DNA of 64,000 nt from JAFMKE01 sp964655225 (GTDB lineage Bacteria; Bacteroidota; Bacteroidia; Chitinophagales; UBA8649): assembly GCA_964655225.1 (NCBI GenBank), contig CAZZMB010000004.1:1-64000 (forward strand), given 5' to 3'. A program made the position numbers and the translations under genes. Under the pieces are notes generated by a model. That model saw nothing but the letters and a program-made list of their open reading frames with translations, made no database searches and had not been told where the DNA came from. Below are positions 26,538 through 35,811 of the stretch, one piece after another (within the stretch, counting starts at the first letter, position 1; each line of letters starts with the position of its first letter).

Positions 26538-27230
26538 CTACTGAAACAAATTAAACTGCACATAATTGATATTCCGTCCATCCTTTATGTGCATCCTCTC
26601 ATAGAAGGTTTGGATTTCGGTTAGCTCAGGATAAGCAGTCCCTTTTCTATAGATATCTCGCTCTACAACGTTGTAATCCATTTCCTTGCCGTCTAAAACA
26701 CCCATGGTGTAATCAAAGAGTAATTCACTATCGGTTTTAACATGAATAATGGCATCCTTTGAGCAAATTTTCTTATATAAGTCTAAAAATTTAGGGGAAG
26801 TTAAGCGGTGCTTTGCATGCCTGTCTTTTGGAAATGGATCTGAAAAAACAATCCATATTTCCTGCACCTCTCCAGCCTCAAAAAACGCTTCTAAAAGCTC
26901 AATCTTTGTTCGCAGGTAGGCAGCATTTTCGAGGTTTTCTTCCAAAGCATCTTTAGCCCCTTTATGTATTCGAGCTCCCTTAATATCAATACCAATAAAA
27001 TTTCGATTGGCGTGGCGCTTTGCCAAATTGAAGGTGTATTCCCCTTTACCACATGCAAGTTCAAGTGTTAACGGATGGTTGTTGTTGAAATGCATCTTCT
27101 TCCACTTCCCTTTCAAGTCTATAGAGTCTCCCTTAAAGTTAACTAAACTGGGATTTTTAAAATCCAAATTTTGATAAAAATTGGGAAAGGATTTTAGTTC
27201 CGTAAATCGTTTTAGTTTGTCTTTGCCCAT
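26538..27230 (-). CDS. trmB: tRNA (guanine-N7-)-methyltransferase
   Basis: A 230-residue SAM-dependent methyltransferase for m7G46 of tRNA. The SAM motif is LELACGKGEYTFNLAKRH with NFIGIDIKGARI following, and the family motif WIVFSDPFPKDRHAKHRL with the catalytic Asp is present. I place the start at the ATG at 27230 (MGKDKLKRF). The upstream in-frame start at 27263 would fall inside a promoter -7 element at 27261-27268 and adds 11 residues that do not look family-like. Confidence 0.93.
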   Translation of the reverse strand: MGKDKLKRFTELKSFPNFYQNLDFKNPSLVNFKGDSIDLKGKWKKMHFNNNHPLTLELACGKGEYTFNLAKRHANRNFIGIDIKGARIHKGAKDALEENLENAAYLRTKIELLEAFFEAGEVQEIWIVFSDPFPKDRHAKHRLTSPKFLDLYKKICSKDAIIHVKTDSELLFDYTMGVLDGKEMDYNVVERDIYRKGTAYPELTEIQTFYERMHIKDGRNINYVQFNLFQ

Positions 27231-27260
27231 AATGATGTTTATTCTAGTGGATATACTTTG

Positions 27261-27268
27261 CAAAAATA
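27261..27268 (-). promoter_or_regulatory. Probable -7 element of trmB
   Basis: On the minus strand this reads TATTTTTG, a perfect TAnnTTTG match. Transcription would begin near 27254, 24 bases before the chosen trmB start. No TTG is found at the right distance for a -33 element, so this is moderate evidence. Confidence 0.45.
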
Positions 27269-27428
27269 CAAGGATTCATTTACTTTCGGCCTAGATAGAT
27301 AGGCTAATTCTCTTTCACACTAGGCTTTTTTTGTCTTTTTTTAATCATATGCTTAGAGTATCTTTACAATCTTGAAATTGATGTCTCAAACTATTTTACA
27401 GATTAATGCGTTTATAAGAGACTAGAAT

Positions 27429-30400
27429 ATGGTAGTTAAAAAAATATTTTTTATTTTACTTGGACTCTTTGCTTTAGTCCCTTTTGCTCAAGCCACTCAT
27501 TTGGTAGGAGGAGAGATGACTTATGTGCGTTTAGCAGGCAATACGGTTCGGGTAACGTTGACAGTTTATCGAGACAATATCAATGGTCAAGCTGCATTTG
27601 ATGGGGCTGCGACGCCCAATGCCGCAGATTGTACAATAAGTTTTTATGCTGATAATGGGGCATTTTTAGAAGCAATTCAAATTGCTTTGGACAATGTTAC
27701 ATTGGTAAATATTCAATTGCAACCCTGCCAGGAAGAAATACCCGGAATAGAAACGCAAGAAGGGACTTACGTATTTGATGTTAACTTGAATAGTATAAAT
27801 GGCTTTAATCCTGCGCAGGGCGTTACGCTAGTTTATGGGAGGTGTTGTCGAAATGGTATTATTGACAATTTGAATAATCCTGGGGATCAAGGATTCTCTG
27901 CATTGGTCAGGGTTCCGCCATTAGCTATTCAAAATAGCTCTCCAATATTTAATAGTTTTGAGCAATATTTATGCGTAAATAGGTTCAACCAAATGGATTT
28001 TTCTGCCACAGATCCTGACGGTGATTCTTTATACTATTTTCTTTGTGACCCTTATTTGGGTTTGGATGACAATGCACCAGCTGCAGATGCTTTCAATTTA
28101 AATTTTGGTGGCACCTACATAAACTATGGACCTCCTTATAACACCATCGCATGGGATGCAGCTGCTGGGTATTCTGCAGTAAATCCTTTGGGCGGTGTAA
28201 TGGCTTTGAACGGAGCAACGGGAATTTTAGGAGCAACACCGCCTACCACAGGAGTTTTTGTGATGGGGGTATGTGTCTCTGAATATAGAAATGGGGTACT
28301 CTTGAGTACGGTAAGTAGAGATTTTCAATACCTCGTGTCTCAATGTGATTTTCCTGATATATTGATCGCAACAGATCCCAATTTAGCGCAAGATTCTGCT
28401 ACTGGTTTATTTACAATTGATGCGGATTGCAACGAGGGTATTGTAAATTTTAACTTAGCTAATAATGTGGATATTGTGGGCTACTCTTGGGATTTTGGCG
28501 ATCCAACTACAGCTTCAGATACATCAAACCTTCAAAATCCAAGCTACTTTTATTCAGATACAGGTACATTTATTGTCACCGTAATTGGTTTTGCAGCAGA
28601 TGGTTGCGCGGATACTTCGCAAGGACTAGTAATCTTCTATCCTATTTTTGACCCGGGATACACCTACGAAGATTCATGTTTAAATCAAGATGTGGTGTTT
28701 ATAGATACATCCTTTTCAACGACGGGCAATTTAAATTCTTGGACATGGAATTTTGGTGATCCTGGCACTACCCAGGATACCTCTACCAATCGATTTCCCA
28801 ATTACCAATATACGACTGCGGGTACTTTTACTGCTAGTTTGATTGTTACTACAGATAAAGGGTGCATCGATACCGTGTACAATAATATTACTATCCATCC
28901 CTTACCCGAGCCATCCTTTAGTTTGTCTAATCCGCAATGTGAGGGCACGCCGGTGACTTTATCAAATACTTCTCAAATTCAAAGTGGTAATATCCAAAAT
29001 TATGAATGGGTTCTTGACAGTGTAGTTTTCAATTCAACTGACGTCCTATATAATTTTTCCACAGCGGGTGTTTATCCGGTGCAGCTTATTCAAATATCTG
29101 ACTTAGGGTGTACAGATACCTTACTTCAAAATATTACAATTAATGCGCTTCCTACAGCTAATGTTGTGGGCAATTCTCCAATTTGTCCGAATACCAATAC
29201 ACCTATTTTAGCTTCAGGCGGTGTGGATTATCAATGGACGGCAAACCCCTTACTAAGTGCGGATGACATTGCTAACCCTATTGTAAGCATGCTGGATAAC
29301 CCAGCAACATTTTATGTTCAGGTAACAGATAGTAACCAATGCATAAGCAATGACTCCTTATTTATGGATTTGTTTGCCTTACCTCCTGCAGAAGCGGGAC
29401 CAGACACATCTGTTTGTTTGAATGCTACGAATGTTATATCATTTAATACATCCGTTCAGTTGCAAGCCAGTGGTGGCGTGAACTATGTTTGGGCACCTAA
29501 TATTGCTTTAACGACAGACACTGCAGCAGTTACGATTGCATCACCAGATTCCACTATCACCTATACCGTTACCGTTACAGATACAAACTCTTGTGTCAAT
29601 ATAGATTCGGTCAACGTTGTGGTGCTCAATCCAGCATTAGAGCTTGTTTCAGTTGAAGTAGATTCTTTGTGTTTTGGTGACACGGTCTTCGTAGATGTTT
29701 TGGATGTTGGAAATGTTACCTCTTACACTTGGTCACCGAACCAATTTATAACGGACAATTCAATCAGAGAACCAGGATTCTTCCCGCCTTTAACTCAAGA
29801 ATATTTTTTAGAAACGATCAACTATTGCTATCTAGATCGGGATACGGTGACTATTGAGGTTGTTTCTCCACCAGCTATTGATGCAGGACCTCTCGATTCA
29901 ATATGTATAGGAGATTCTCCTTATCAGTTGGATGCCCAACCCAATACCTATGATTTTTATCAATGGTCAACAGTTGATGCAAGCATAAGTGATAATTCTA
30001 TACCAAATCCAACAGTACAACCAGCGGTAAATGCTTGGTACTATATTTTTGCAGTAGACACCGTGGGTTCCTTGTCTTGTGAGAGCGAAGACTCTGTCCA
30101 AATTCTTGTTTATAATGTGCCGGATTTAGCCTTAAATTATCCCGTTAACTATCCTGGCTATATTTGCCAAGGAGATTTACTGGACTTAACCGCTACTTCA
30201 TTTGATGGGACTCAATACACTTGGACCTCTAATCCCGTTTCATTAATTACAAATCCTAATAGTTCAGTGGCTACAATATCTCCTGCAGATACGTCCACCT
30301 TTTTTAATACAGTGACCAATGTGCATGGTTGCTCTACTTCAGATTCAATAGTTGTGGATGTTCAATTGCCGGTAGTAGCTTCGATTGAGGGAGATACCAT

Positions 30401-31121
30401 CATGTGTGTGGGTTCATATGTAGATCTAGAAGCTGTTGGAGGATTGTATTATCAATGGCAGCCAGATACTATATTTTCGAATCCTCAGTTTTACCTGACT
30501 CAAGCCTCTCCAGATAGCTCTTTGACGGTGAATGTCACAGTCAGTAATGATTGCTTTAGTGATGTTGCGACTCACCCAATTATAGTAAGCCAATTACCCA
30601 CGGTCGATGCCGGACAAGATGTAACCATTATTCGTGATGAAACAGGATTTATCAATGGATCAGGTTCTGGTGAACCTTTGTGGTATACTGAAGATAAAAC
30701 CTTCGATGGACTTATCGATATACCAAGTATATTTAATCCGGAAGTTAGTCCACTGAGTACAATAAATTACGTTTTAGAAATTACTGACCCTCTGACAAAT
30801 TGTGTTAATTATGATACCATGACAGTTTTTGTTGATGTGGTAACTTTATTGGCATTCCCGTCAGGTTTCTCACCAAACGGTAATGGAGTTAATGATTTTG
30901 CGGGACTAATTAAGTGGCTTAATATTGAAAGATTGGTATATCTATCCATTTATGATAGATGGGGTGAAGAAGTTTTTAGAACGGATGAATTGTTGGGTTC
31001 ATGGGATGGAACTTATCGAGGGCGAGATTGCGAAATAGGGACATACATGTGGGATATTCGTGCGGTTACCAAAGATCAAGAAGCAATCAATCGCAAGGGG
31101 AATATTACATTGATTCGCTAA
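27429..31121 (+). CDS. Large secreted PKD/Ig-repeat protein with type IX (gliding) C-terminal domain
   Basis: A 1230-residue protein with a signal peptide cleaved before THLVGGEMTY, an opening typical of Bacteroidota surface proteins of this class. Residues to about 310 form a conserved N-terminal module. PKD-like domains follow, with SWDFGDP (about 355), TWNFGDP (about 440) and a weaker third copy near 530. A chain of Ig-like repeats comes next, most with paired Cys and a YQW or YTW strand. The last 85 residues (FPSGFSPNGNGVNDF, IYDRWGEEVF, WDGTYRG, GTYMWDIRA) are the gliding-motility-associated C-terminal domain that directs type IX secretion. A role as a surface adhesin or filament is likely; the ligand is unknown. 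It heads a possible rightward operon. Confidence 0.92.
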   Translation: MVVKKIFFILLGLFALVPFAQATHLVGGEMTYVRLAGNTVRVTLTVYRDNINGQAAFDGAATPNAADCTISFYADNGAFLEAIQIALDNVTLVNIQLQPCQEEIPGIETQEGTYVFDVNLNSINGFNPAQGVTLVYGRCCRNGIIDNLNNPGDQGFSALVRVPPLAIQNSSPIFNSFEQYLCVNRFNQMDFSATDPDGDSLYYFLCDPYLGLDDNAPAADAFNLNFGGTYINYGPPYNTIAWDAAAGYSAVNPLGGVMALNGATGILGATPPTTGVFVMGVCVSEYRNGVLLSTVSRDFQYLVSQCDFPDILIATDPNLAQDSATGLFTIDADCNEGIVNFNLANNVDIVGYSWDFGDPTTASDTSNLQNPSYFYSDTGTFIVTVIGFAADGCADTSQGLVIFYPIFDPGYTYEDSCLNQDVVFIDTSFSTTGNLNSWTWNFGDPGTTQDTSTNRFPNYQYTTAGTFTASLIVTTDKGCIDTVYNNITIHPLPEPSFSLSNPQCEGTPVTLSNTSQIQSGNIQNYEWVLDSVVFNSTDVLYNFSTAGVYPVQLIQISDLGCTDTLLQNITINALPTANVVGNSPICPNTNTPILASGGVDYQWTANPLLSADDIANPIVSMLDNPATFYVQVTDSNQCISNDSLFMDLFALPPAEAGPDTSVCLNATNVISFNTSVQLQASGGVNYVWAPNIALTTDTAAVTIASPDSTITYTVTVTDTNSCVNIDSVNVVVLNPALELVSVEVDSLCFGDTVFVDVLDVGNVTSYTWSPNQFITDNSIREPGFFPPLTQEYFLETINYCYLDRDTVTIEVVSPPAIDAGPLDSICIGDSPYQLDAQPNTYDFYQWSTVDASISDNSIPNPTVQPAVNAWYYIFAVDTVGSLSCESEDSVQILVYNVPDLALNYPVNYPGYICQGDLLDLTATSFDGTQYTWTSNPVSLITNPNSSVATISPADTSTFFNTVTNVHGCSTSDSIVVDVQLPVVASIEGDTIMCVGSYVDLEAVGGLYYQWQPDTIFSNPQFYLTQASPDSSLTVNVTVSNDCFSDVATHPIIVSQLPTVDAGQDVTIIRDETGFINGSGSGEPLWYTEDKTFDGLIDIPSIFNPEVSPLSTINYVLEITDPLTNCVNYDTMTVFVDVVTLLAFPSGFSPNGNGVNDFAGLIKWLNIERLVYLSIYDRWGEEVFRTDELLGSWDGTYRGRDCEIGTYMWDIRAVTKDQEAINRKGNITLIR

Positions 31122-31141
31122 ACATTAATACCTTAAACAGC

Positions 31142-31483
31142 ATGAGTATCAGATATTTTCTATTGTTAGGATTTGGCAGTCTATGTTTTATAGCATGCCA
31201 ACCAGATGCTAATCAATCTAGTCCGGTGGATAAAGTTGAAGAAGTATATGTTTCGATGTCTGGCAGGGCTGTTTACGACATGTATTGTGTGGCTTGTCAT
31301 GGAGCTAATGGTAAAATGATGTTCTCCGGAGCAAGCGATCTTTCAATTTCAAAGCTTGATCTCCAAACACGTATTACACAAATCAAGAATGGCAAAGGAG
31401 TGATGAACGCCTTTAAAAATATCCTCAATGAAGAGGAGATAGAAAAAGTTGCGGTTTATGTGGAAGAACTTCGAATAAATTAA
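31142..31483 (+). CDS. Small monoheme cytochrome c lipoprotein
   Basis: A 113-residue protein. I start it at the ATG at 31142 because that gives a proper lipoprotein signal (lipobox FIAC). The frame is open upstream to 31001, but only across the end of the preceding gene. One heme site, CVACH, is followed by GANGKMMFSGASDLS and a helical C-terminus, as in short class I cytochromes c. The methionine in GKGVMNAF could be the second ligand. It would sit in the periplasm on a lipid anchor and could carry electrons to the oxidase, but nothing here proves the partner. It is 20 bases after the PKD protein and 10 before anmK. Confidence 0.85.
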   Translation: MSIRYFLLLGFGSLCFIACQPDANQSSPVDKVEEVYVSMSGRAVYDMYCVACHGANGKMMFSGASDLSISKLDLQTRITQIKNGKGVMNAFKNILNEEEIEKVAVYVEELRIN

Positions 31484-31493
31484 TCATATCCAA

Positions 31494-32621
31494 TTGCAAA
31501 AGTCAGCAAAAAGTTATTTCGCTATAGGTTTAATGTCAGGGAGCTCCTTAGACGGTTTAGACATCACTTATTGTAAATATACTAAGGATGTCGGTTCCGA
31601 AGGACAAGCAAATTGGTCCTTTGAACTATTGTATGCTAAAACTGCAGCGCTTAAACATTGGGAATCACAATTAGCTCATGCGGCAGACTATTCCATAGCT
31701 GAGCTCGATAAACTTAGTAAAGAATTTGCTGTATATATGGTCGAAGAGCTCGATCATTTCCTCCTTGAATATAAAATTGAGCAGATTGATTTGGTCTCCT
31801 CTCATGGGCATACCATTTCTCATCATCCGGAAATTGGAAAAACTTGCCAAATTGGCGATGGACAAACCATGGCAGATATACTCGGTCAAACTGTTGTAAA
31901 CAATCTTAGGCAAAGAGATATCGATGAGGGAGGTCAAGGTGCGCCAATAGTCCCCATAGGCGATAAGCATTTGTTTGGAGAGTATCAGTTCTGTTTAAAT
32001 ATTGGAGGCATTGCAAACATCAGTATCAAATCATTGAAAGGACTGATTGCGTTTGATGTTTGTTCAGCCAATCAAGTCTTAAATTCCTACGCCTTACAAT
32101 TAGGCAGTCCTTTCGATAAAGATGGAGAATATGCTAGGAAAGGGTCAATTAATAATGGCTTGCTGCAAAAACTCAATGCCTTTGAATACTACCAAAAAGT
32201 ATATCCGAAATCTTTGGATAATTCATATTCAAAAAAGTTAATTGCTAAGATTAATTCAGTTGAGATTAACCCGCAAAATGCTTTAGCTACCTACACTGAA
32301 CACATAGCCGTGCAGCTTGCAAAATGTATTGAAACGTTAAAGAAAAACTTAGGCTTAAATTTCTCCAAAAATACAAGCCTACTTGTGACAGGGGGAGGAG
32401 CTTTTAATAGTTTTTTACTTGAACGATGCCAAAGTTATCTGTCTGTTGGGTTACATATTCCAAGTGCTGAAATCATCAATTATAAAGAAGCAATAGTTAT
32501 GGGATTCATAGGGGTACTTAGGCTGCGTGAGGAAGTAAATGTTCTAGCTTCAGTCACTGGAGCTACTAGGGATACATCTTGTGGGGATATTTATCATCCT
32601 AAGTTGAATAAACTTGATTAA
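31494..32621 (+). CDS. anmK: Anhydro-N-acetylmuramic acid kinase
   Basis: A 375-residue sugar kinase of the cell-wall recycling pathway: it opens and phosphorylates 1,6-anhydro-MurNAc to MurNAc-6-phosphate. Family motifs are GLMSGSSLDGLD near the N-terminus, SSHGHTISH, GGQGAPIVPIGD with the catalytic Asp region, LNIGGIANIS and TGGGAFNSFLL. The start is a TTG at 31494. The next in-frame ATG lies inside the conserved GLMSGSS motif, so the rare start codon looks real. MurQ and other recycling genes are not nearby. Confidence 0.95.
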   Translation: MQKSAKSYFAIGLMSGSSLDGLDITYCKYTKDVGSEGQANWSFELLYAKTAALKHWESQLAHAADYSIAELDKLSKEFAVYMVEELDHFLLEYKIEQIDLVSSHGHTISHHPEIGKTCQIGDGQTMADILGQTVVNNLRQRDIDEGGQGAPIVPIGDKHLFGEYQFCLNIGGIANISIKSLKGLIAFDVCSANQVLNSYALQLGSPFDKDGEYARKGSINNGLLQKLNAFEYYQKVYPKSLDNSYSKKLIAKINSVEINPQNALATYTEHIAVQLAKCIETLKKNLGLNFSKNTSLLVTGGGAFNSFLLERCQSYLSVGLHIPSAEIINYKEAIVMGFIGVLRLREEVNVLASVTGATRDTSCGDIYHPKLNKLD

Positions 32622-32632
32622 ATTTATACCCT

Positions 32633-33619
32633 ATGAGTAATAAGATATTGGTAACTGGAGCCACTGGATTTGTCGGTGCAGAGATTGTAAAGCAGCTTGT
32701 GAATCAAGGAAAGTCAGTGAAGGCTCTAAAAAGAAAGACGAGCAATACCCAATTTCTGAAGGATTATGAGGGAAGTTTTGAATGGGTGATAGGAGATGTT
32801 AATGATATTCCATCTTTGGAAAGTGCATTTGAGGATGTTGACTATGTCTATCATAGTGCAGCGATGATTTCATTCGACCCTGCACAGAAGCACAAAATGT
32901 TTAAAGTTAATATTGAGGGCACAGCTAATATGGTTAATATATCCCTGGAAAACGGAATAAAGAAGTTCCTTCAAGTAAGTTCTGTTTCTGCTTTTGGCAG
33001 ATATGATATTAAGCATCCTATCAATGAAGAAACTAAATGGTTTGAGCATGATGAGAACACCAATTATGCCATAGCGAAAAATCGAAGTGAACTAGAAGTT
33101 TGGAGAGCACAAGAAGAAGGTTTGAATATGGTTATTGTCAATCCTGCAACAATTTTAGGTTTTGGCGATTGGATGCAGGGCTCATCCCAAATTTTTAAAA
33201 ACGTATATGATGAGATTAGTTTTTATCCGACTGGAATCAATGGATTTGTTGGTCTAGAAGATGTGGCTAAGGCATGTATTCAATTGATGGATAGTGACAT
33301 TAATGGCGAGCGATTCATCATTTCGGCAGAGAACTTAGCATTTAAGGAGTTGTTTGAAATGATTGCAAAAGGTTTTGGTACGAAAGTGCCTAGTAAACCA
33401 ATTTCTCCCTTTCTTCGGGCTATTGGCTGGCGTTTTTATTGGATGAAATCCAAATTATTGGGACAACAACCCTTGGTGACCAAAGAGACGACATTGTATA
33501 CTTCTCGAGATTACATTTATGAGAATGATAAGATTAGAAGGACTCTAGATTTTCAATTTGAGAGCATAAAAGGGGTCGTTCAAAGAACTTGTAAAAAGTA
33601 TCAAGAGGCACAAATCTAG
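32633..33619 (+). CDS. NAD(P)-dependent epimerase/dehydratase (extended SDR)
   Basis: A 328-residue extended short-chain dehydrogenase. The nucleotide-binding motif TGATGFVGAEIV opens the protein. D54/D55-type acidic residues are in VIGDVNDIPSL, HSAAMISF is the NAD-binding loop, and the catalytic Ser (SSVSAFGR) with Y-A-I-A-K is intact. The C-terminal substrate domain does not tell the substrate; the closest type by eye is dihydroflavonol-reductase/3-beta-HSD-like. It follows anmK by 11 bases. Confidence 0.85.
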   Translation: MSNKILVTGATGFVGAEIVKQLVNQGKSVKALKRKTSNTQFLKDYEGSFEWVIGDVNDIPSLESAFEDVDYVYHSAAMISFDPAQKHKMFKVNIEGTANMVNISLENGIKKFLQVSSVSAFGRYDIKHPINEETKWFEHDENTNYAIAKNRSELEVWRAQEEGLNMVIVNPATILGFGDWMQGSSQIFKNVYDEISFYPTGINGFVGLEDVAKACIQLMDSDINGERFIISAENLAFKELFEMIAKGFGTKVPSKPISPFLRAIGWRFYWMKSKLLGQQPLVTKETTLYTSRDYIYENDKIRRTLDFQFESIKGVVQRTCKKYQEAQI

Positions 33620-33700
33620 GCGCGTGGGTAGTATGTCTTGGTTGATAGATATATCTTGAAATTCTTCTAACAAACTATAGCTAAGGCTAAGATGAACGAT

Positions 33701-35353
33701 TTATACCTTCAATCCAAACTCATCAGCTGTATCACTTGCAATATCATACCCAGCATCATTATGTCTTATCACGCCCATTGCAGGGTCATTATGAAGCACT
33801 CTACTTAATCGCTCATGAGCATCTTGTGTCCCGTCCGCTACGATAACCATACCCGCATGCAAGGAATATCCCATACCTACGCCACCTCCATGATGGAAGC
33901 TTACCCAACTCGCACCACCAGCTGTATTGATCAAGGCATTCAAAATCGGCCAATCAGCAACAGCATCACTACCATCTTTCATGGCTTCTGTTTCTCTATT
34001 TGGCGAAGCAACTGAACCCGTATCGAGATGGTCACGTCCAATGACTAGAGGGGCATCTAACTCACCATTTTTAACCATTTCATTGAAAGCTAAGGCAGCT
34101 TTTTCACGCTCTCCCATGGCCAACCAACATATTCTAGAAGGCAAACCTTGCCAAGCAATTTTTTCTGTAGCCATGTCCAACCAACGCAACAAGCCTTCAT
34201 TTTCTGGAAAGAGCTCTCGAAGCTTATTATCACATTTATAAATATCTTCTGGATTACCACTTAAGGCTACAAATCTGAAAGGTCCACTTCCTTTGCAAAA
34301 TAATGGACGAATGTATGCAGGTACGAATCCAGGAAAGTCAAATGCATTTAGAACATCTCGACGATCTTTTGCCTGACCTCTTAAATTGTTTCCATAATCG
34401 AAGGTTATTGTTCCTCTTTTTTGCAATTCCAACATTAACTTAACATGATGCGACATGGTGTTCAATGAAAGCTCTTTGTATTTTTCAGGATTAGTTTCCC
34501 TTAGCTTAGTGGCATCTTCTACAGACATATCTTCAGGGAAATAGCCGATTAACTCATCATGAGCAGAGGTTTGATCGGTTAAAGTATCTACTTTAATATC
34601 TCTGTCTAGTAATCTTTGTAATAAATCAACAGCATTGCATACTACTCCTATGGATACAGCCTCTCCATTCTTTTTTGCTTCTAAGGCCATATCGATACCT
34701 TCATCGATGTCGGTACTCATTTTATCTAAATAACGAGTTTCCAGCCTTTTTTTCACACGCCATTCTTCCATTTCGGCTATTAGCGCTACACCTTCATTCA
34801 TAGTAATTGCTAAGGGTTGTGCGCCGCCCATACCGCCCAATCCAGCAGTGACATTTAGTTTTCCTTTTAAGGTGGGCACACCAAAATGTTTATTTGCCAA
34901 ACTAAGATAAGTCTCATAAGTCCCTTGAACTATCCCTTGTGTACCTATATATATCCAGGATCCCGCGGTCATTTGACCGTACATCATTAATCCCTTTGCT
35001 TCCAATTCATTAAAATGCTCCCAATTGGCCCATTTACCCACTAAATTAGAGTTAGCAATAATCACTCGCGGCGCATCTTTATGAGAGCGCATGATTCCGA
35101 CTGGTTTACCACTTTGAACCAACAAGGTTTCGTCATTCTCTAATTCCTTAAGGCTTGATAATATTTTTTCAAAGGATTCCCAATTACGTGCGGCTTTACC
35201 TCTCCCACCATAAACAATAAGCTCTTCCGGAAGCTCTGCTACTTCAGGATCTAAGTTGTTTTGAATCATCCGATAGGCAGCTTCTTGCACCCAACCTTTA
35301 CAGCTTAACTTATTTCCCTTAGGAGATCGCACTACTCTTGCTTGTGAATTCAT
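33701..35353 (-). CDS. hutU: Urocanate hydratase
   Basis: A 550-residue urocanase, the second enzyme of histidine breakdown (urocanate to imidazolonepropionate, with tightly bound NAD as electrophile). Visible family signatures are the N-terminal LPEELIVYGGRGKAARNW, the NAD-loop TAGLGGMGGAQPLA, DQTSAHDELIGYFP and the C-terminal HHGGGVGMGYSLHAGMVI. Length is as expected. No hutH, hutI or hutG lies in the window, so it is an isolated member of the pathway here. It converges with the SDR gene. Confidence 0.96.
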   Translation of the reverse strand: MNSQARVVRSPKGNKLSCKGWVQEAAYRMIQNNLDPEVAELPEELIVYGGRGKAARNWESFEKILSSLKELENDETLLVQSGKPVGIMRSHKDAPRVIIANSNLVGKWANWEHFNELEAKGLMMYGQMTAGSWIYIGTQGIVQGTYETYLSLANKHFGVPTLKGKLNVTAGLGGMGGAQPLAITMNEGVALIAEMEEWRVKKRLETRYLDKMSTDIDEGIDMALEAKKNGEAVSIGVVCNAVDLLQRLLDRDIKVDTLTDQTSAHDELIGYFPEDMSVEDATKLRETNPEKYKELSLNTMSHHVKLMLELQKRGTITFDYGNNLRGQAKDRRDVLNAFDFPGFVPAYIRPLFCKGSGPFRFVALSGNPEDIYKCDNKLRELFPENEGLLRWLDMATEKIAWQGLPSRICWLAMGEREKAALAFNEMVKNGELDAPLVIGRDHLDTGSVASPNRETEAMKDGSDAVADWPILNALINTAGGASWVSFHHGGGVGMGYSLHAGMVIVADGTQDAHERLSRVLHNDPAMGVIRHNDAGYDIASDTADEFGLKV

Positions 35354-35415
35354 TTAATTGAGATTTATTGGTTTGTTAACGTTATCTATTGTAAACATAT
35401 CATCATCGGAAATGT

Positions 35416-35799
35416 TTAGGCAAATGTCCAAAGGTAATTTGCTGTAAAATTCCATAGCATAAAGAAAATCATAGCGACGACTTTGGCCTTATAAAAGCTT
35501 AAGAACTTCCATTTTTCATCTAAAAGATAAATGATGCCATTTACCATGGCTAGTCCTAATAATGCAATTGAACCAAATTGAATCATCTGCTTCAACCACT
35601 GTGGATTACTATCTTGGAATGTCCAGGCTTTATTGATGAAAAATCTAAAAATAATTCCTAGGAAAAATCCGAGAGTGTTGGCTGTATACTTTTTTAAAAC
35701 CAACTTCTCTTTCAAGATCCAAGTGGATAGCATATCAATGCCGAAACCTATTCCTCCAACTGTAAAGAATTTTAAAAATGTCAGCCAAAAAGCATTCAT
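35416..35799 (-). CDS. GtrA-like membrane protein
   Basis: A 127-residue protein with four membrane helices and the GtrA pattern FFTVGGIGFGIDMLSTW, NTLGFFLGIIFRFFINKAWTF and a C-terminal MLWNFTANYLWTF. The family is thought to flip lipid-linked sugars or help cell-surface polysaccharide export. No glycosyltransferase partner is adjacent. It is 12 bases downstream of the M29 aminopeptidase, so the two may be cotranscribed. Confidence 0.85.
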   Translation of the reverse strand: MNAFWLTFLKFFTVGGIGFGIDMLSTWILKEKLVLKKYTANTLGFFLGIIFRFFINKAWTFQDSNPQWLKQMIQFGSIALLGLAMVNGIIYLLDEKWKFLSFYKAKVVAMIFFMLWNFTANYLWTFA

Positions 35800-35811
35800 T
35801 TAATTTATCCT

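Noticed and set aside
27289..27332. Hairpin GCCTAG...CTAGGC followed by a T run
   Set aside because: Although terminator-like on the plus strand, no plus-strand gene lies upstream for it to end; the long loop makes it weak.
31001..31141. Longer version of the small cytochrome c gene starting at 31001
   Set aside because: The extension overlaps the conserved C-terminal domain of the PKD protein and would destroy the lipoprotein signal.
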